Assembly: GCF_029961765.1 (NCBI RefSeq)
Contig: NZ_CP124681.1
Span: forward strand, 992,001-1,056,000
From: Nocardioides sp. QY071
Lineage (GTDB): Bacteria > Actinomycetota > Actinomycetes > Propionibacteriales > Nocardioidaceae
DNA: 64,000 nt
Reading direction: 5' to 3'
Shown one piece after another: positions 27,070 through 36,205 of this stretch (positions within the stretch are counted from its first letter, which is position 1; every line of letters starts with the position of its first letter). The position numbers and the translations under genes were made by a program. The notes under the pieces are model-generated. The model worked only from the letters and a program-made list of their open reading frames with translations, was not told the origin of the DNA and searched no databases.

Positions 27070-28071
27070 ATGACCCTTCCCACCGTGGCGATCGGCGCGC
27101 TCGGCGGCACGATCGCGTCCACGTCCGACGACGGCACCGAGGTGGTGCCGACGTTGTCCGCGACAGCGCTGGCGGCGGCCGTGCCCGGGCTCGAGGAGAC
27201 CGCGACGGTGCGGGCCGAGACGCTCGCCTCGCTGCCGAGCCCGTCGCTCGACGAGCCGACCGTCCTGCGCACCCTGGCGTGGGCGCAGGCCGCGGTCGAC
27301 GCCGGTGCCCGGGGCGTGGTCATCACCCAGGGCACCGACACACTGGAGGAGTCGGCTTACCTCCTCGACCTGTTCTGGGACCGCCCCGAGCCGCTCGTGG
27401 TCACCGGCGCGATGCGCTCGCCCCAGGCCGCCGGTGCCGACGGTCCTGCCAACATGCTCAGCGCGGTCCGCGGCGCCCTCGCGTCGGGCTCGCGCGAGCG
27501 AGGCGTCCTCGTCGCGTTCGACGACGAGCTGCACCAGGCCCGCTGGGTCGCCAAGACCGACTCGATGTCGACCAGCGCCTTCCGCTCGGCGGGGTTCGGT
27601 CCGATCGGGCGCTGCGTCGAGGGCGAGGTCGTGTACGGCGTCCCGCCGGGCCGGTTGCCCGCGCTGCGGCTCTCGCCGGGGCAGGAGGCGGGCGACCCGC
27701 GGGTGCCGCTCGTGGCGACCTACCTCGGCGACGACGGGTACGTCCTCGACGCGATCCGGGCCGAGGACGTCGACGGCGTCGTCGTCGCCGGCTTCGGTGC
27801 CGGGCACGTGTCGGCCCGGACGGCCGAGGCGGTGGGCCGCCTGGCCCGCCAGGTCCCGGTCGTCTTCGCCTCGCGCACGGGCTCGGGCCCCACCGGGCGG
27901 GCGATGTACGGCTACCCGGGTTCCGAGATCGACCTGCTCGCCCGTGGTGCGGTCGGCGCCGGCTGGCTCTCGCCGGTCAAGGCGCGGCTGCTGCTGTGGG
28001 CGCTTGCACTGAGGGGGCCCGTGGCGCGGGCGGAGGTCGCGCAGGAGTTCGAGGTGCGCGGCCGGCCCTGA
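27070..28071 (+). CDS. L-asparaginase (type I/II-like)
   Basis: 333 residues from ATG 27070. Hydrolyses asparagine to aspartate and ammonia. The first catalytic Thr motif GALGGTIAS lies at about residues 10-18 and the second, ITQGTDTLEESAYLL, near 86-100. AFDDELHQARWVAKTDS and GFGAGHVSARTAEAV complete the family pattern. No signal peptide, so cytoplasmic. It ends two bases before a hairpin terminator. Gatase/GatD-like activity is less likely given the intact TQGTDT. Confidence 0.9.
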   Translation: MTLPTVAIGALGGTIASTSDDGTEVVPTLSATALAAAVPGLEETATVRAETLASLPSPSLDEPTVLRTLAWAQAAVDAGARGVVITQGTDTLEESAYLLDLFWDRPEPLVVTGAMRSPQAAGADGPANMLSAVRGALASGSRERGVLVAFDDELHQARWVAKTDSMSTSAFRSAGFGPIGRCVEGEVVYGVPPGRLPALRLSPGQEAGDPRVPLVATYLGDDGYVLDAIRAEDVDGVVVAGFGAGHVSARTAEAVGRLARQVPVVFASRTGSGPTGRAMYGYPGSEIDLLARGAVGAGWLSPVKARLLLWALALRGPVARAEVAQEFEVRGRP

Positions 28072-28072
28072 C

Positions 28073-28094
28073 CTGCCCGTTCGGGCAGTCTTCT
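28073..28094 (+). terminator. Terminator after the asparaginase gene
   Basis: CTGCCC (28073-28078) pairs with GGGCAG (28083-28088) around GTTC, followed by TCTTCT. The hairpin begins two bases after the stop codon. Short stem but well placed. Confidence 0.65.
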
Positions 28095-28175
28095 GGCTGC
28101 AACCGGGTGCAACGGTTCCGGCTCGCCGGAGCTCGCGAGTGTGCTGTCGGTCACATTCCCAGAAGGTGGTCCGAC

Positions 28176-29366
28176 ATGCAGCACAACGACAAGCGCCCGA
28201 TGGCGTGGTGGGCCTTCGGGCTCGCGAACCTGGCGGTGGTCCTCGCCGTCGCCCTCCTCGGCTGGTACCTCCTGGCCGACCCCACGACGAGTCCGCTCGA
28301 CGTCTACCCGTTGCCGTTCAACGCGGCTCTCTTCTGGGCCTTGATGTTCGTCGTGTGGACCGGATTCAACCTCGAGCTCGCCGGGTTCGCGCGTCTCCCA
28401 CAACCCGCGCGCGGCGCCGCGTACACCGCCGCGACGGTGGCCTTCGCGGTGGCGGTGACCTGGCTGCTCGGACACGGACTAGGAGCGCTGGACCCGAGCT
28501 TCGCCGCCGGCCGAGAGGGCGGAGTCGGCTACTTCACCGGGGCGCTGTTCGTCCTGTTCGGCTTCTCGACCTACGTGATGGCGGTGGTGAACTGGAACCA
28601 CTGGCCGTGGACGGACCGGGGACTGCGCCAGCCGTTCGTCGGCCTGTGCGAGATCGCGTTCCTGCTCGGTCCCACGATCCTGCTGTACGTCGTCCTGGGC
28701 ATCCCCGCCGTGGCCGAGCAGGTCGGCGACCACGGCCCGGTCCTGGAGCTGAACACCCTGCTGGGCTGGTACTACAGCGTGGTCGTGGCCATCGTGCTGA
28801 CCGGCCTGTGCTGGGAGAACTGGCCGTGGCGCCTCGCCGGCGGGAGGGGCGCGGTGGCGCTGGTCTCGCTGGTGGGCAACGTGCTGCTCGGTACCGGGCT
28901 CTACTTCGGCCTTCGGGCCGTCGTGCAGGCGGTCGTCGGCTCGGCAGTGAGCGACCAGCTCGGCGTCACCCTCAACCAGTTCCCCTCGCAGATCGGCGTG
29001 TGCTGGGTCGCCTGGATGATCCTCTGGGGCAACGCCTTCGGGAACCGGCCCACGGGCTTCGGCACGGCGACCAACCTGGTGTGCCGCGCCGCGATCACCT
29101 TCGGGCTCGCCGTCGTGACCTTCGTCGGCTACTACTACGTGCTGGCCGCGCACGTCCTCCACGAGCCGGTCGTCGTCGGAGCGCTGCACGGCAACGCCCT
29201 GGGCTTCCTCGACTGGTTCGCCCTCGTGACCCTGCTCTACGTCGTCGGCTTCGGGTCCTATCCGCTCCGGGCGCCGGCAGCCGCGCCCGACCCGGGCGCT
29301 CAGCTTGACGCTGACGCTGGCGCTGACGTCGTCATGCCCGGAGCCACCGTCACCTCGGCCGGCTGA
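28176..29366 (+). CDS. Unrecognised multi-pass membrane protein with WPW motifs
   Basis: 396 residues, about ten hydrophobic segments, ATG 28176 with AGAAGG at 28161-28166. I do not recognise the family. It carries two similar motifs at membrane exits, NWNHWPW (139-145) and CWENWPW (212-218), and a third related WGNAFGNRP near 300, each followed by a hydrophobic span. This suggests internal repetition of a two-helix unit. The C-terminus is a short acidic Ala/Asp tail. The butanediol-type dehydrogenase starts 30 bases downstream, so they are probably co-transcribed. Transport or sensing of a small alcohol or ketone is conceivable but unproven. Confidence 0.8.
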   Translation: MQHNDKRPMAWWAFGLANLAVVLAVALLGWYLLADPTTSPLDVYPLPFNAALFWALMFVVWTGFNLELAGFARLPQPARGAAYTAATVAFAVAVTWLLGHGLGALDPSFAAGREGGVGYFTGALFVLFGFSTYVMAVVNWNHWPWTDRGLRQPFVGLCEIAFLLGPTILLYVVLGIPAVAEQVGDHGPVLELNTLLGWYYSVVVAIVLTGLCWENWPWRLAGGRGAVALVSLVGNVLLGTGLYFGLRAVVQAVVGSAVSDQLGVTLNQFPSQIGVCWVAWMILWGNAFGNRPTGFGTATNLVCRAAITFGLAVVTFVGYYYVLAAHVLHEPVVVGALHGNALGFLDWFALVTLLYVVGFGSYPLRAPAAAPDPGAQLDADAGADVVMPGATVTSAG

Positions 29367-29396
29367 ACCGCACACCATCGAGAAGAGGAGAGAATC

Positions 29397-30455
29397 ATGA
29401 AGGCAGCACGCTTCCACGGCCGGGGGGACATCCGGATCGACGAGGTCCCCGAGCCTGTGGTCCGCCCCGGCACCGTCAAGGTCGAGGTCGAGTGGTGCGG
29501 GATCTGCGGCACCGACCTCCACGAGTACCTCGAGGGCCCGATCTTCGCGCCGCCCGCCGACGCACCGCACCCGTTGACCGGTGAGACGGTCCCGATCACG
29601 CTGGGGCACGAGTTCGCCGGCGTCGTGGCCGAGCTCGGAGAGGGCGTCACGGACCTACGTGTGGGCGACCGGGTCGTCGTCGAGCCCTACATCGTCTGCG
29701 GCAGGTGTGACGCCTGCACGCAGGGACGCTACAACGTGTGCCAGAGCCTGGGCTTCGTCGGACTGTCAGGGATGGGTGGTGGGTTCTCGCAGTACGTCGT
29801 GGCGGAGCGCCGCTGGATCCACCCCCTCGGGGACCTCGGCACCGACGTGGGTGCCCTCGTGGAGCCGCTCGCCGTGGCCTACCACGCCGTACGCCTCGCC
29901 GGAACGCGGCCCGACCACACGGCCGTCGTCTTCGGTGCGGGCCCGATCGGCCTGGTGACCACGGCTGCTCTGCGCGCGGTCGGGGTCGAGGACGTGATCG
30001 TGGTCGAGCCGGCCGACGTGCGCAAGGAGAAGGCGACGGTCGCGGGCGCGGGACACGTCCTCGACCCACGCTCGACCGACGTGACGGCGGAGATCATGGA
30101 GCTGACGAAGGGGAGGGGCGCGGACATCACCTTCGAGTGCGCAGGCGTCGACGCCGTGCTGAGGACGGCGATCGAGTCCACCCGGGTCGGCGGCACCTGC
30201 GTCAACGTGGCGATCTGGGGACACGAGGCCTCGGTGGCCATGAACGACCTGGTGTTCCGCGAGGTCAACGTGCTCGGCAGCCTCGCGTACGCCGACGACC
30301 ACCGCCCGACGATCGACCTGATCGCCCGAGGCTTGGTCGATCCGCACCAGTTCATCACCGGCCGCATCGGTCTCGACGACCTCGTCGTGGGCGGCTTCGA
30401 GGAGCTGATCAAGAACAAGGAGTCGAACGTCAAGATCCTCGTCCAGCCGCGGTAG
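29397..30455 (+). CDS. Zinc-dependent alcohol dehydrogenase, 2,3-butanediol dehydrogenase-like
   Basis: 352-residue medium-chain dehydrogenase. The catalytic zinc ligands are in WCGICGTDLHEY (Cys near 37) and GHEFAG (His-Glu near 70). The structural-zinc cysteines follow in VCGRCDACTQGRYNVC. NAD(P) is bound by VVFGAGPIGLVT (near 180-190) with Glu after VIVVEPAD. Closest in pattern to (R,R)-butanediol/sorbitol dehydrogenases. ATG 29397 follows a purine-rich AAGAGGAGAG site. It likely forms an operon with the upstream membrane protein and is convergent with the DUF4032 gene. Confidence 0.85.
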   Translation: MKAARFHGRGDIRIDEVPEPVVRPGTVKVEVEWCGICGTDLHEYLEGPIFAPPADAPHPLTGETVPITLGHEFAGVVAELGEGVTDLRVGDRVVVEPYIVCGRCDACTQGRYNVCQSLGFVGLSGMGGGFSQYVVAERRWIHPLGDLGTDVGALVEPLAVAYHAVRLAGTRPDHTAVVFGAGPIGLVTTAALRAVGVEDVIVVEPADVRKEKATVAGAGHVLDPRSTDVTAEIMELTKGRGADITFECAGVDAVLRTAIESTRVGGTCVNVAIWGHEASVAMNDLVFREVNVLGSLAYADDHRPTIDLIARGLVDPHQFITGRIGLDDLVVGGFEELIKNKESNVKILVQPR

Positions 30456-30463
30456 GGCGTCCG

Positions 30464-31666
30464 TCAGGCCAACCCCGTCGGGGTGTCCGGAGGCCGGTGC
30501 GGCAGCACGTTCGCGACGTAGTCCCGCGCGGAGTCGTGGATGTCGACCTCGTGCCCGGCGGCGTCCGAGAGCGCCCAGCGGTGCTCCATCACCTCGTGGA
30601 AGTACTCCGGCGCGGAGATGGTGCGCCGCAGCTCCGGCGGCAGCAGCTCGACGATCGGGGTGTAGACATTCGCCAGCCACCGCCGGGCGACGACCTCGCG
30701 GTCCTCGTCGTCGTACCCGCCGTGCGCCGTGAACGCCGCCAGGTCGTTGAGCAGCTTGCGGGCCTGGCTGTCCTCGGCGACCAGGCCGGTCAGCTCGCGC
30801 AGCTCGCGGCGGTGGTGGCCGGCCTCGACGACCTTCGGCTGGATCCGGACCCGGTCGGACTCGGTGCGGACGTCGAGCTCGTCGACGTCGAAGCCGAGGT
30901 CGTTGAGCCGGGCGATCCGCTGCTCGACGCGGTACCACTCGTCGGCGCCGAACTCCTCGGCGGCGGTGAGCTCGTCCCACAGGGCGTGGTAGCGCTCGGT
31001 GAGCTGGGCGACGATCGCGAACCCGTCGACCTCGATGTCGGTGTCGTCGCTGGCCTGCAGGTCCATCAGCTCGGCGAAGATGTTCTCCACCCCCACGGTC
31101 AGGTCCTGCTCACGCATCGCGTCCGACACCGACGACCGCAGCTCGCCGGTCTCCGCGTCGACGAGGAAGGCCGCGAACCCCCCGGCAGAACGGCGGAAGA
31201 GGGCGTTCGAGAGCGACACGTCGCCCCAGAAGAAGCCGGCCAGGTGCAACCGCACGAGCAGCACCACGAGGGCGTCGACCAGGGCCGGGACCTGCTCGGC
31301 GCGCAGGCCGTGCTGGAAGACCGTGCGGTAGGAGAGCGAGTAGTGAAGGTGCTCGGTGAGCAGCGCCGCCGGCAGCGGCTCGCCGCCGGCACCCGTCCGG
31401 CCGGTCACCACCCCCCGCGGTACGACGGCCGGCTGGTCGAGCCGCTGCAGGTCGCGCAGCAGGTCGTACTCGCGCAGCGCGATCGCCTCCTCGGTCTCCT
31501 TCACGGCGAGGAACTGGCGGTTCACCTGGACCACGCGGACGACGTGCCGGGACAGGCCGAGCGGGAGAGGTACGACGTACCAGTCGTCCCAGTCCGCGAG
31601 CGGCCGCGACCACGGCAGCCGGAACAGGGCGGGGTCGGTCCGGGCGGCCACGACATGCAGCGCCAT
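30464..31666 (-). CDS. DUF4032-domain protein (kinase-fold-like)
   Basis: 400 residues. The N-terminal half resembles an atypical protein/LPS kinase fold: QVNRQFLAVKETEEAIALREYDLL (VAIK-like Lys) and HLAGFFWGDVSLSNALF (catalytic-loop-like, with Asp and Asn). The C-terminal DUF4032 region follows. TAGGTT lies six bases before ATG 31666 (leaderless). Divergent from the LpqY-SugABC-like operon; DUF4032 genes are often near sugar importers in actinobacteria (recollection, not checked). Kinase activity is an inference. Confidence 0.8.
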   Translation of the reverse strand: MALHVVAARTDPALFRLPWSRPLADWDDWYVVPLPLGLSRHVVRVVQVNRQFLAVKETEEAIALREYDLLRDLQRLDQPAVVPRGVVTGRTGAGGEPLPAALLTEHLHYSLSYRTVFQHGLRAEQVPALVDALVVLLVRLHLAGFFWGDVSLSNALFRRSAGGFAAFLVDAETGELRSSVSDAMREQDLTVGVENIFAELMDLQASDDTDIEVDGFAIVAQLTERYHALWDELTAAEEFGADEWYRVEQRIARLNDLGFDVDELDVRTESDRVRIQPKVVEAGHHRRELRELTGLVAEDSQARKLLNDLAAFTAHGGYDDEDREVVARRWLANVYTPIVELLPPELRRTISAPEYFHEVMEHRWALSDAAGHEVDIHDSARDYVANVLPHRPPDTPTGLA

Positions 31667-31830
31667 GGTCGAAACCTACGCCAGTCCCGGCAGGTCTGAA
31701 CCAGCCCGGATCGGGCACTGAACCGCCGCCGGGTGGGCATCGGGGCAGCACCCGGTCGTGGACAAAGTCCGCGACGTAGGGGTAGGACTGGGTGACACAC
31801 GCCACATCCTCGGGAGGGGTGATCAGGGCG

Positions 31831-33168
31831 ATGAGATCGACCAACGGCCTGCCGGGACGACCGTCCCGGCGCCGCCGTCGCGCCACGCTCGCGGCCGTCG
31901 CGGCGCTCGCGGCCGGCAGCCTGACAGCGTGCGGGGGCTCCGCAAAGCCGGTCCTCAACTGGTACGTGAACCCCGACGGGGTGGACACCTTCCAGAAGTA
32001 CGCGAAGCAGTGCAGCACCGACAAGTACGACATCTCGGTGCAGCTGCTCCCCAACGGGGCCACGGACCAGCGCACCCAGCTGGCCCGCCGGCTCGCCGCC
32101 GAGGACTCCTCCACCGACCTGATGAACCTCGACCCGGTCTTCGTGGCCGAGTTCGCCAACGCCGGCTGGCTGCAGCAGGTCGAGGGCGATCTCGCGGACT
32201 CGATCACCAGCAGCGTCGGCGGTGACGGCGACTACCTCTCCGGCGCGGCCGAGACGGTCACCTGGGACGACAAGGTCTTCGCGATCCCGTTGTGGGCCAA
32301 CACCCAGGTGCTCTGGTACCGCAAGTCCCTCGCGCAGGCCGCGGGCCTCGACATGACCCAGCCGGTCACCTGGGACCAGGTGATCAAGGCGGCGGCCGAC
32401 AACGGCGGCACGGTCGGGGTCCAGGCGAACAAGTACGAGGCGTACGTCGTGTGGATCAACGCGCTGGTCCAGGGCGCCGGCGGCGACATCGTCTCCGACA
32501 CCGAGGCGGGACGCGACGCGAAGGTCGACATCGACTCCGACGCCGGGCGCAAGGCGGCCGAGGTGATCAAGGAGCTGGCCGACTCGAAGGCGGCACAACC
32601 GGACCTCACCGTGTCCAACGAGGGCACCAGCCTCGGGCAGATGTTCCCGAAGGACGGTGCCGGCGAGTTCATGGTCAACTGGACTTTCGTCTACAAGAAC
32701 TACGAGGGCCAGGTCGGATCCGACCTCACCGACGAGCAGTTCGCCGACCTCGGCTGGGCACGCTACCCGGCGACGGTCGAGGGTGAGGCGTCGAAGCCGC
32801 CGGTCGGCGGGATCGACATCGGGGTCGGTGCCTACAGCGAGCATCCTGACTTCGCGATGGAGGCGGCGCGCTGCATCACCTCCGAACAGGCCCAGGTCGA
32901 CCTCGCCCTCGAGAACGGCCTGATGCCCTCCACCAACGCGGCGTACGACAAGGTCGCGGCCAGCGGGGACTACCCGGCCGACCTGATCGAGCTCTTCCGG
33001 ACCAGCGTCGACGAGGGCGGGCCGCGACCCAAGAGCGCGTTCTACGCGATGATCTCCGGCGCGATCCAGGCCAAGTGGCACTCGCCCACCTCGGTCGAAC
33101 CCGGCAGCACGCCGAAGGACTCGGCGACGTACCTCGAGGACGTGCTGGAAGGGAAGTCGTTGCTGTGA
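31831..33168 (+). CDS. Sugar ABC transporter substrate-binding lipoprotein (LpqY-like)
   Basis: 445 residues from ATG 31831. A twin-Arg-like basic N-terminus, hydrophobic core and lipobox LTAC (Cys34) mark an exported lipoprotein. The mature start PVLNWYVNPDGVDTFQKYAKQCS and the TQLARRLAAEDSSTDLMNLDPVFVAEFANAGWL region resemble LpqY, the trehalose-binding protein of mycobacteria. Trehalose or a related alpha-glucoside is therefore the best guess. It overlaps the first permease gene by four bases (GTGA). Upstream in-frame GTG 31819 sits too close to the GGGAGG site. Confidence 0.88.
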   Translation: MRSTNGLPGRPSRRRRRATLAAVAALAAGSLTACGGSAKPVLNWYVNPDGVDTFQKYAKQCSTDKYDISVQLLPNGATDQRTQLARRLAAEDSSTDLMNLDPVFVAEFANAGWLQQVEGDLADSITSSVGGDGDYLSGAAETVTWDDKVFAIPLWANTQVLWYRKSLAQAAGLDMTQPVTWDQVIKAAADNGGTVGVQANKYEAYVVWINALVQGAGGDIVSDTEAGRDAKVDIDSDAGRKAAEVIKELADSKAAQPDLTVSNEGTSLGQMFPKDGAGEFMVNWTFVYKNYEGQVGSDLTDEQFADLGWARYPATVEGEASKPPVGGIDIGVGAYSEHPDFAMEAARCITSEQAQVDLALENGLMPSTNAAYDKVAASGDYPADLIELFRTSVDEGGPRPKSAFYAMISGAIQAKWHSPTSVEPGSTPKDSATYLEDVLEGKSLL

Positions 33169-34100
33169 GCACCGTGACCGCACCCGTGAAGCCCGTGAAG
33201 GGCAGGCCCGCCGTCAGCGACCGCGCCCGCGCGGAGACGCGTCTCGGCCAGAAGCTGGTGGCGCCGGCGATCGTGCTGATGCTGCTCGTGACGGCCTTCC
33301 CGATGCTGCGAGCCCTCTACCTGTCGACCTTCGACTACGCCCTCACCGCGCCCGACGAGCGCGACTTCGTGGGGATCAGCAACTACCTGACCGCGTTGAC
33401 CGACCCGCTGTTCTGGCAGACGACCGGGGTGACCGTGCTCTACATGGTCGTCACGGTGGCGGTCGAGCTGGTGATCGGCTTCGCGTTCGCGATGGTCATG
33501 CACCGGGTGATCTTCGCCCGGGGCGTGATCCGTACCTCGATCCTGATCCCCTACGGCATCATCACCGTGGTCTCGGGCTTCGCCTGGCAGTTCGCGTTCT
33601 CGTTCCAGAACGGCTTCGTCAACGGGTGGCTGCCGTTCGTCGGCGACGACTTCAACTGGTTCGGGCAGACCGGGTCGGCCGTGGTGGCGATCATGGTCTC
33701 GGAGATCTGGAAGACGACGCCGTTCATGTCGCTGCTGCTGCTCGCCGGCCTCGCCCAGGTCAGCGAGGACATGATCGAGGCGGCGAAGGTCGACGGCGCC
33801 ACCTGGACCCAGCGGCTGACCAAGGTGATCCTGCCGAACATGCGGGCCGCGATCATGGTCGCGGTCCTGTTCCGGGCCCTCGACGCCTACCGGATCTTCG
33901 ACAACATCTTCGTGATGACCGCGGGTGCGGTGAAGACGGAGTCGATCAGCTTCCTGACCTACCGCCAGACCATCGAGCAGTTCCAGCTCGGCATGGGCTC
34001 GGCACTGTCGGTGCTGCTCTTCCTGTCCGTGCTCGTGGTGGCGTTCGCGATCGTCAAACTCTTCCGCGTCGACCTGGCGCAGGCCCGGCAGGAGTCCTGA
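33165..34100 (+). CDS. Sugar ABC transporter permease (SugA/MalF-like)
   Basis: 311 residues from GTG 33165, which overlaps the binding-protein stop. Six predicted membrane spans (near 30-50, 95-120, 125-150, 180-200, 230-250 and 280-300). The conserved EAA loop EAAKVDGATWTQRLTKVILPNM is the contact for the ATPase. One of the two channel subunits of the LpqY-SugABC-like importer. Confidence 0.9.
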   Translation: MSTVTAPVKPVKGRPAVSDRARAETRLGQKLVAPAIVLMLLVTAFPMLRALYLSTFDYALTAPDERDFVGISNYLTALTDPLFWQTTGVTVLYMVVTVAVELVIGFAFAMVMHRVIFARGVIRTSILIPYGIITVVSGFAWQFAFSFQNGFVNGWLPFVGDDFNWFGQTGSAVVAIMVSEIWKTTPFMSLLLLAGLAQVSEDMIEAAKVDGATWTQRLTKVILPNMRAAIMVAVLFRALDAYRIFDNIFVMTAGAVKTESISFLTYRQTIEQFQLGMGSALSVLLFLSVLVVAFAIVKLFRVDLAQARQES

Positions 34101-34101
34101 G

Positions 34102-34935
34102 ATGAAGAACCGCATCGGCCTCGTCGTCGGCTGCCTCCTGATCATGGTCTGGTGCCTGCTGCCGGTGGCCTGGATCATCTCGCTGTCCTTCAAGTCCCAG
34201 ACCGCGATCACCAACGGCAGCCCGGGCTTCTTCCCCGCCGACGGCGAGGGAGCGGGCTGGTCCAACTATCGCGACGTCCTGGACAACGACCAGTTCCTCC
34301 TCGCCATCCGCAACTCGATCGGGATCAGCCTGATCGCGACCGTGCTCTCGGTGGTCGTGGCCACCCTGGCGGCGTACGCCATCGCCCGGCTGGAGTTCCG
34401 CGGCAAGAAGGCGGTGCTGACCATCGCGCTGGCGATCGCCATGTTCCCGGTGGTCTCGCTGGTCGGCCCGCTGTTCGACATGTGGCGGGCGGTCGGGCTC
34501 TACGACACCTGGCCCGGCCTGATCATCCCCTACATGTCCTTCACGCTGCCGCTGGCGATCTGGACCCTGTCGGCGTTCTTCCGCGAGATCCCGTGGGAGA
34601 TGGAGCAGGCCGCCCAGGTCGACGGGGCGACCTCGTGGCAGGCCTTCCGCAAGGTGATCGTGCCGTTGGCGGCGCCCGGCGTGTTCACCGCGGCGATCCT
34701 CACCTTCTTCTTCGCGTGGAACGACTTCGTCTTCGGCATCTCGCTCACCTCGACAGAGAGTGCCCGCCCGATCCCGGCGTCGCTGTCCTTCTTCGTCGGC
34801 TCCGACCCGTTCAACCGGCCGGCCTCGCTGCTCGCCGCGGGAGCGGTCATCGCGACCATCCCGATCGTCGTCATCGTCCTGATCTTCCAGCGCAAGATCG
34901 TCGCCGGCCTGACCTCCGGCGCCGTGAAGGGGTGA
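34102..34935 (+). CDS. Sugar ABC transporter permease (SugB/MalG-like)
   Basis: 277 residues; ATG 34102 comes one base after the previous stop, with CAGGAG just upstream. Six spans and the EAA-type loop EQAAQVDGATSWQAFRKVIVPLAAPG define the MalG-type partner of the preceding permease. The ATPase gene follows after seven bases. Confidence 0.92.
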   Translation: MKNRIGLVVGCLLIMVWCLLPVAWIISLSFKSQTAITNGSPGFFPADGEGAGWSNYRDVLDNDQFLLAIRNSIGISLIATVLSVVVATLAAYAIARLEFRGKKAVLTIALAIAMFPVVSLVGPLFDMWRAVGLYDTWPGLIIPYMSFTLPLAIWTLSAFFREIPWEMEQAAQVDGATSWQAFRKVIVPLAAPGVFTAAILTFFFAWNDFVFGISLTSTESARPIPASLSFFVGSDPFNRPASLLAAGAVIATIPIVVIVLIFQRKIVAGLTSGAVKG

Positions 34936-34942
34936 ACCACTG

Positions 34943-36145
34943 ATGGCTGCCATCACGATGAACCACATCGTCAAGCAGTACGGCGACGGCTTCCCGGCCG
35001 TCAACGACGTCTCGATCGACGTCGCGGACGGGGAGTTCATGATCCTCGTCGGGCCCTCGGGCTGCGGGAAGTCGACGCTGCTGCGGATGATCGTGGGCCT
35101 GGAGGACATCACCTCCGGCGACATGCTGATCGGGGAGAAGCGGGTCAACGACCTGGCGCCGCGCGAGCGGAACCTGGCGATGGTGTTCCAGAACTACGCG
35201 CTCTACCCGCACCTCACGGTCTACGAGAACATCGCGTTCCCGCTGCGCCTGGCCAAGAAGCCCGACGCCGAGGTCGACAAGCTGGTGCGCGAGGCGTCGG
35301 CGACGCTCGAGCTCGACGAGCACCTCGAGCGCAAGCCCGGCAACCTGTCGGGTGGCCAGCGGCAGCGTGTGGCGATGGGGCGCGCGATCGTCCGGCAGGC
35401 CGATGCGTTCTTGTTCGACGAGCCGCTGTCGAACCTCGATGCCAAGCTGCGCGGCCAGATGCGCACCGAGATCGCCCGGCTGCAGAAGCGGCTCGGCATC
35501 ACCACGGTCTACGTCACCCACGACCAGACCGAGGCGATGACGCTCGGCGACCGGGTCGCCGTGCTCAAGCGGGGTGTGCTCCAGCAGCTCGCGACGCCGC
35601 GCGAGCTCTACGAGAACCCCGGCAACCTCTTCGTCGCGGGCTTCATCGGCTCCCCGCCGATGAACTTCCTCCCTGCGACGGTCGAGGGCGGGCAGGTACG
35701 GCTGCCGTTCGGCAGTGTCGAGATCCCGGCCGACAAGGCCGAGCGCGCCGCCGGGAGGGGCCTGCTGATCGCCGGCATCCGCCCCGAGCACTTCGAGGAC
35801 GCCTCCCTCGCCGCGGCCGAGGGACGCAGCGGGTCGACGTTCTCGGCCAAGGTCGACGCGGTGGAGTGGCTCGGCAACGAGACCTACGCCTACATCCCGT
35901 TCGAAGCGCCCGAGGAGGTCAGGGCCCAGCTGCAGCAGCTCGAGAAGGACCTCGACGGCGAGGCGATGCGCACCCAGCTCGTCGTGTCCCTCGACGGGGC
36001 GAGCCGCATCTCCGAGGGCCAGGACGCCGAGATCTGGGTCGACGGCCGCCGCATCCACCTGTTCGACCCCGCCACCGGGGAGAACCTGACCGTCGACCGC
36101 GAGCGGGCCGGGCGGATCCCCGGCGCGGAGGTCGCCGCCGGCTGA
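34943..36145 (+). CDS. Sugar ABC transporter ATPase (SugC/MsmK/UgpC-like)
   Basis: 400 residues. Walker A GPSGCGKST (near 37-45), signature LSGGQRQRVAMGRAI (near 135-149), Walker B AFLFDEPLSNLD and the H-loop THD. A C-terminal TOBE/regulatory region (about 235-400) is typical of multi-sugar ATPases that can serve several importers. Last gene of the operon. The next promoter, for the histidine kinase, lies just after its stop. Confidence 0.93.
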   Translation: MAAITMNHIVKQYGDGFPAVNDVSIDVADGEFMILVGPSGCGKSTLLRMIVGLEDITSGDMLIGEKRVNDLAPRERNLAMVFQNYALYPHLTVYENIAFPLRLAKKPDAEVDKLVREASATLELDEHLERKPGNLSGGQRQRVAMGRAIVRQADAFLFDEPLSNLDAKLRGQMRTEIARLQKRLGITTVYVTHDQTEAMTLGDRVAVLKRGVLQQLATPRELYENPGNLFVAGFIGSPPMNFLPATVEGGQVRLPFGSVEIPADKAERAAGRGLLIAGIRPEHFEDASLAAAEGRSGSTFSAKVDAVEWLGNETYAYIPFEAPEEVRAQLQQLEKDLDGEAMRTQLVVSLDGASRISEGQDAEIWVDGRRIHLFDPATGENLTVDRERAGRIPGAEVAAG

Positions 36146-36155
36146 CGCCGCCGCG

Positions 36156-36171
36156 TACATCGGGGGATGGA
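36156..36171 (+). promoter_or_regulatory. Candidate response-regulator operator upstream of the histidine kinase gene
   Basis: TACATC-GGGG-GATGGA, five of six arm pairs matching, 23 bases before the likely -10 GACAAT (36194-36199). The same motif in perfect form (TACATC-N4-GATGTA) precedes the ABC exporter at 38104. An ATG within the motif (36167) is therefore unlikely to be the kinase start. Confidence 0.55.
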
Positions 36172-36205
36172 CGACATCCCCGTGCGAGCCCGCGACAATG
36201 AGCAC

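Noticed and set aside
31761..31773. GGACAAAGTCC palindrome upstream of the LpqY-like gene as a LacI-type operator
   Set aside because: Only four-base arms and no matching second site or adjacent regulator; too weak to list.
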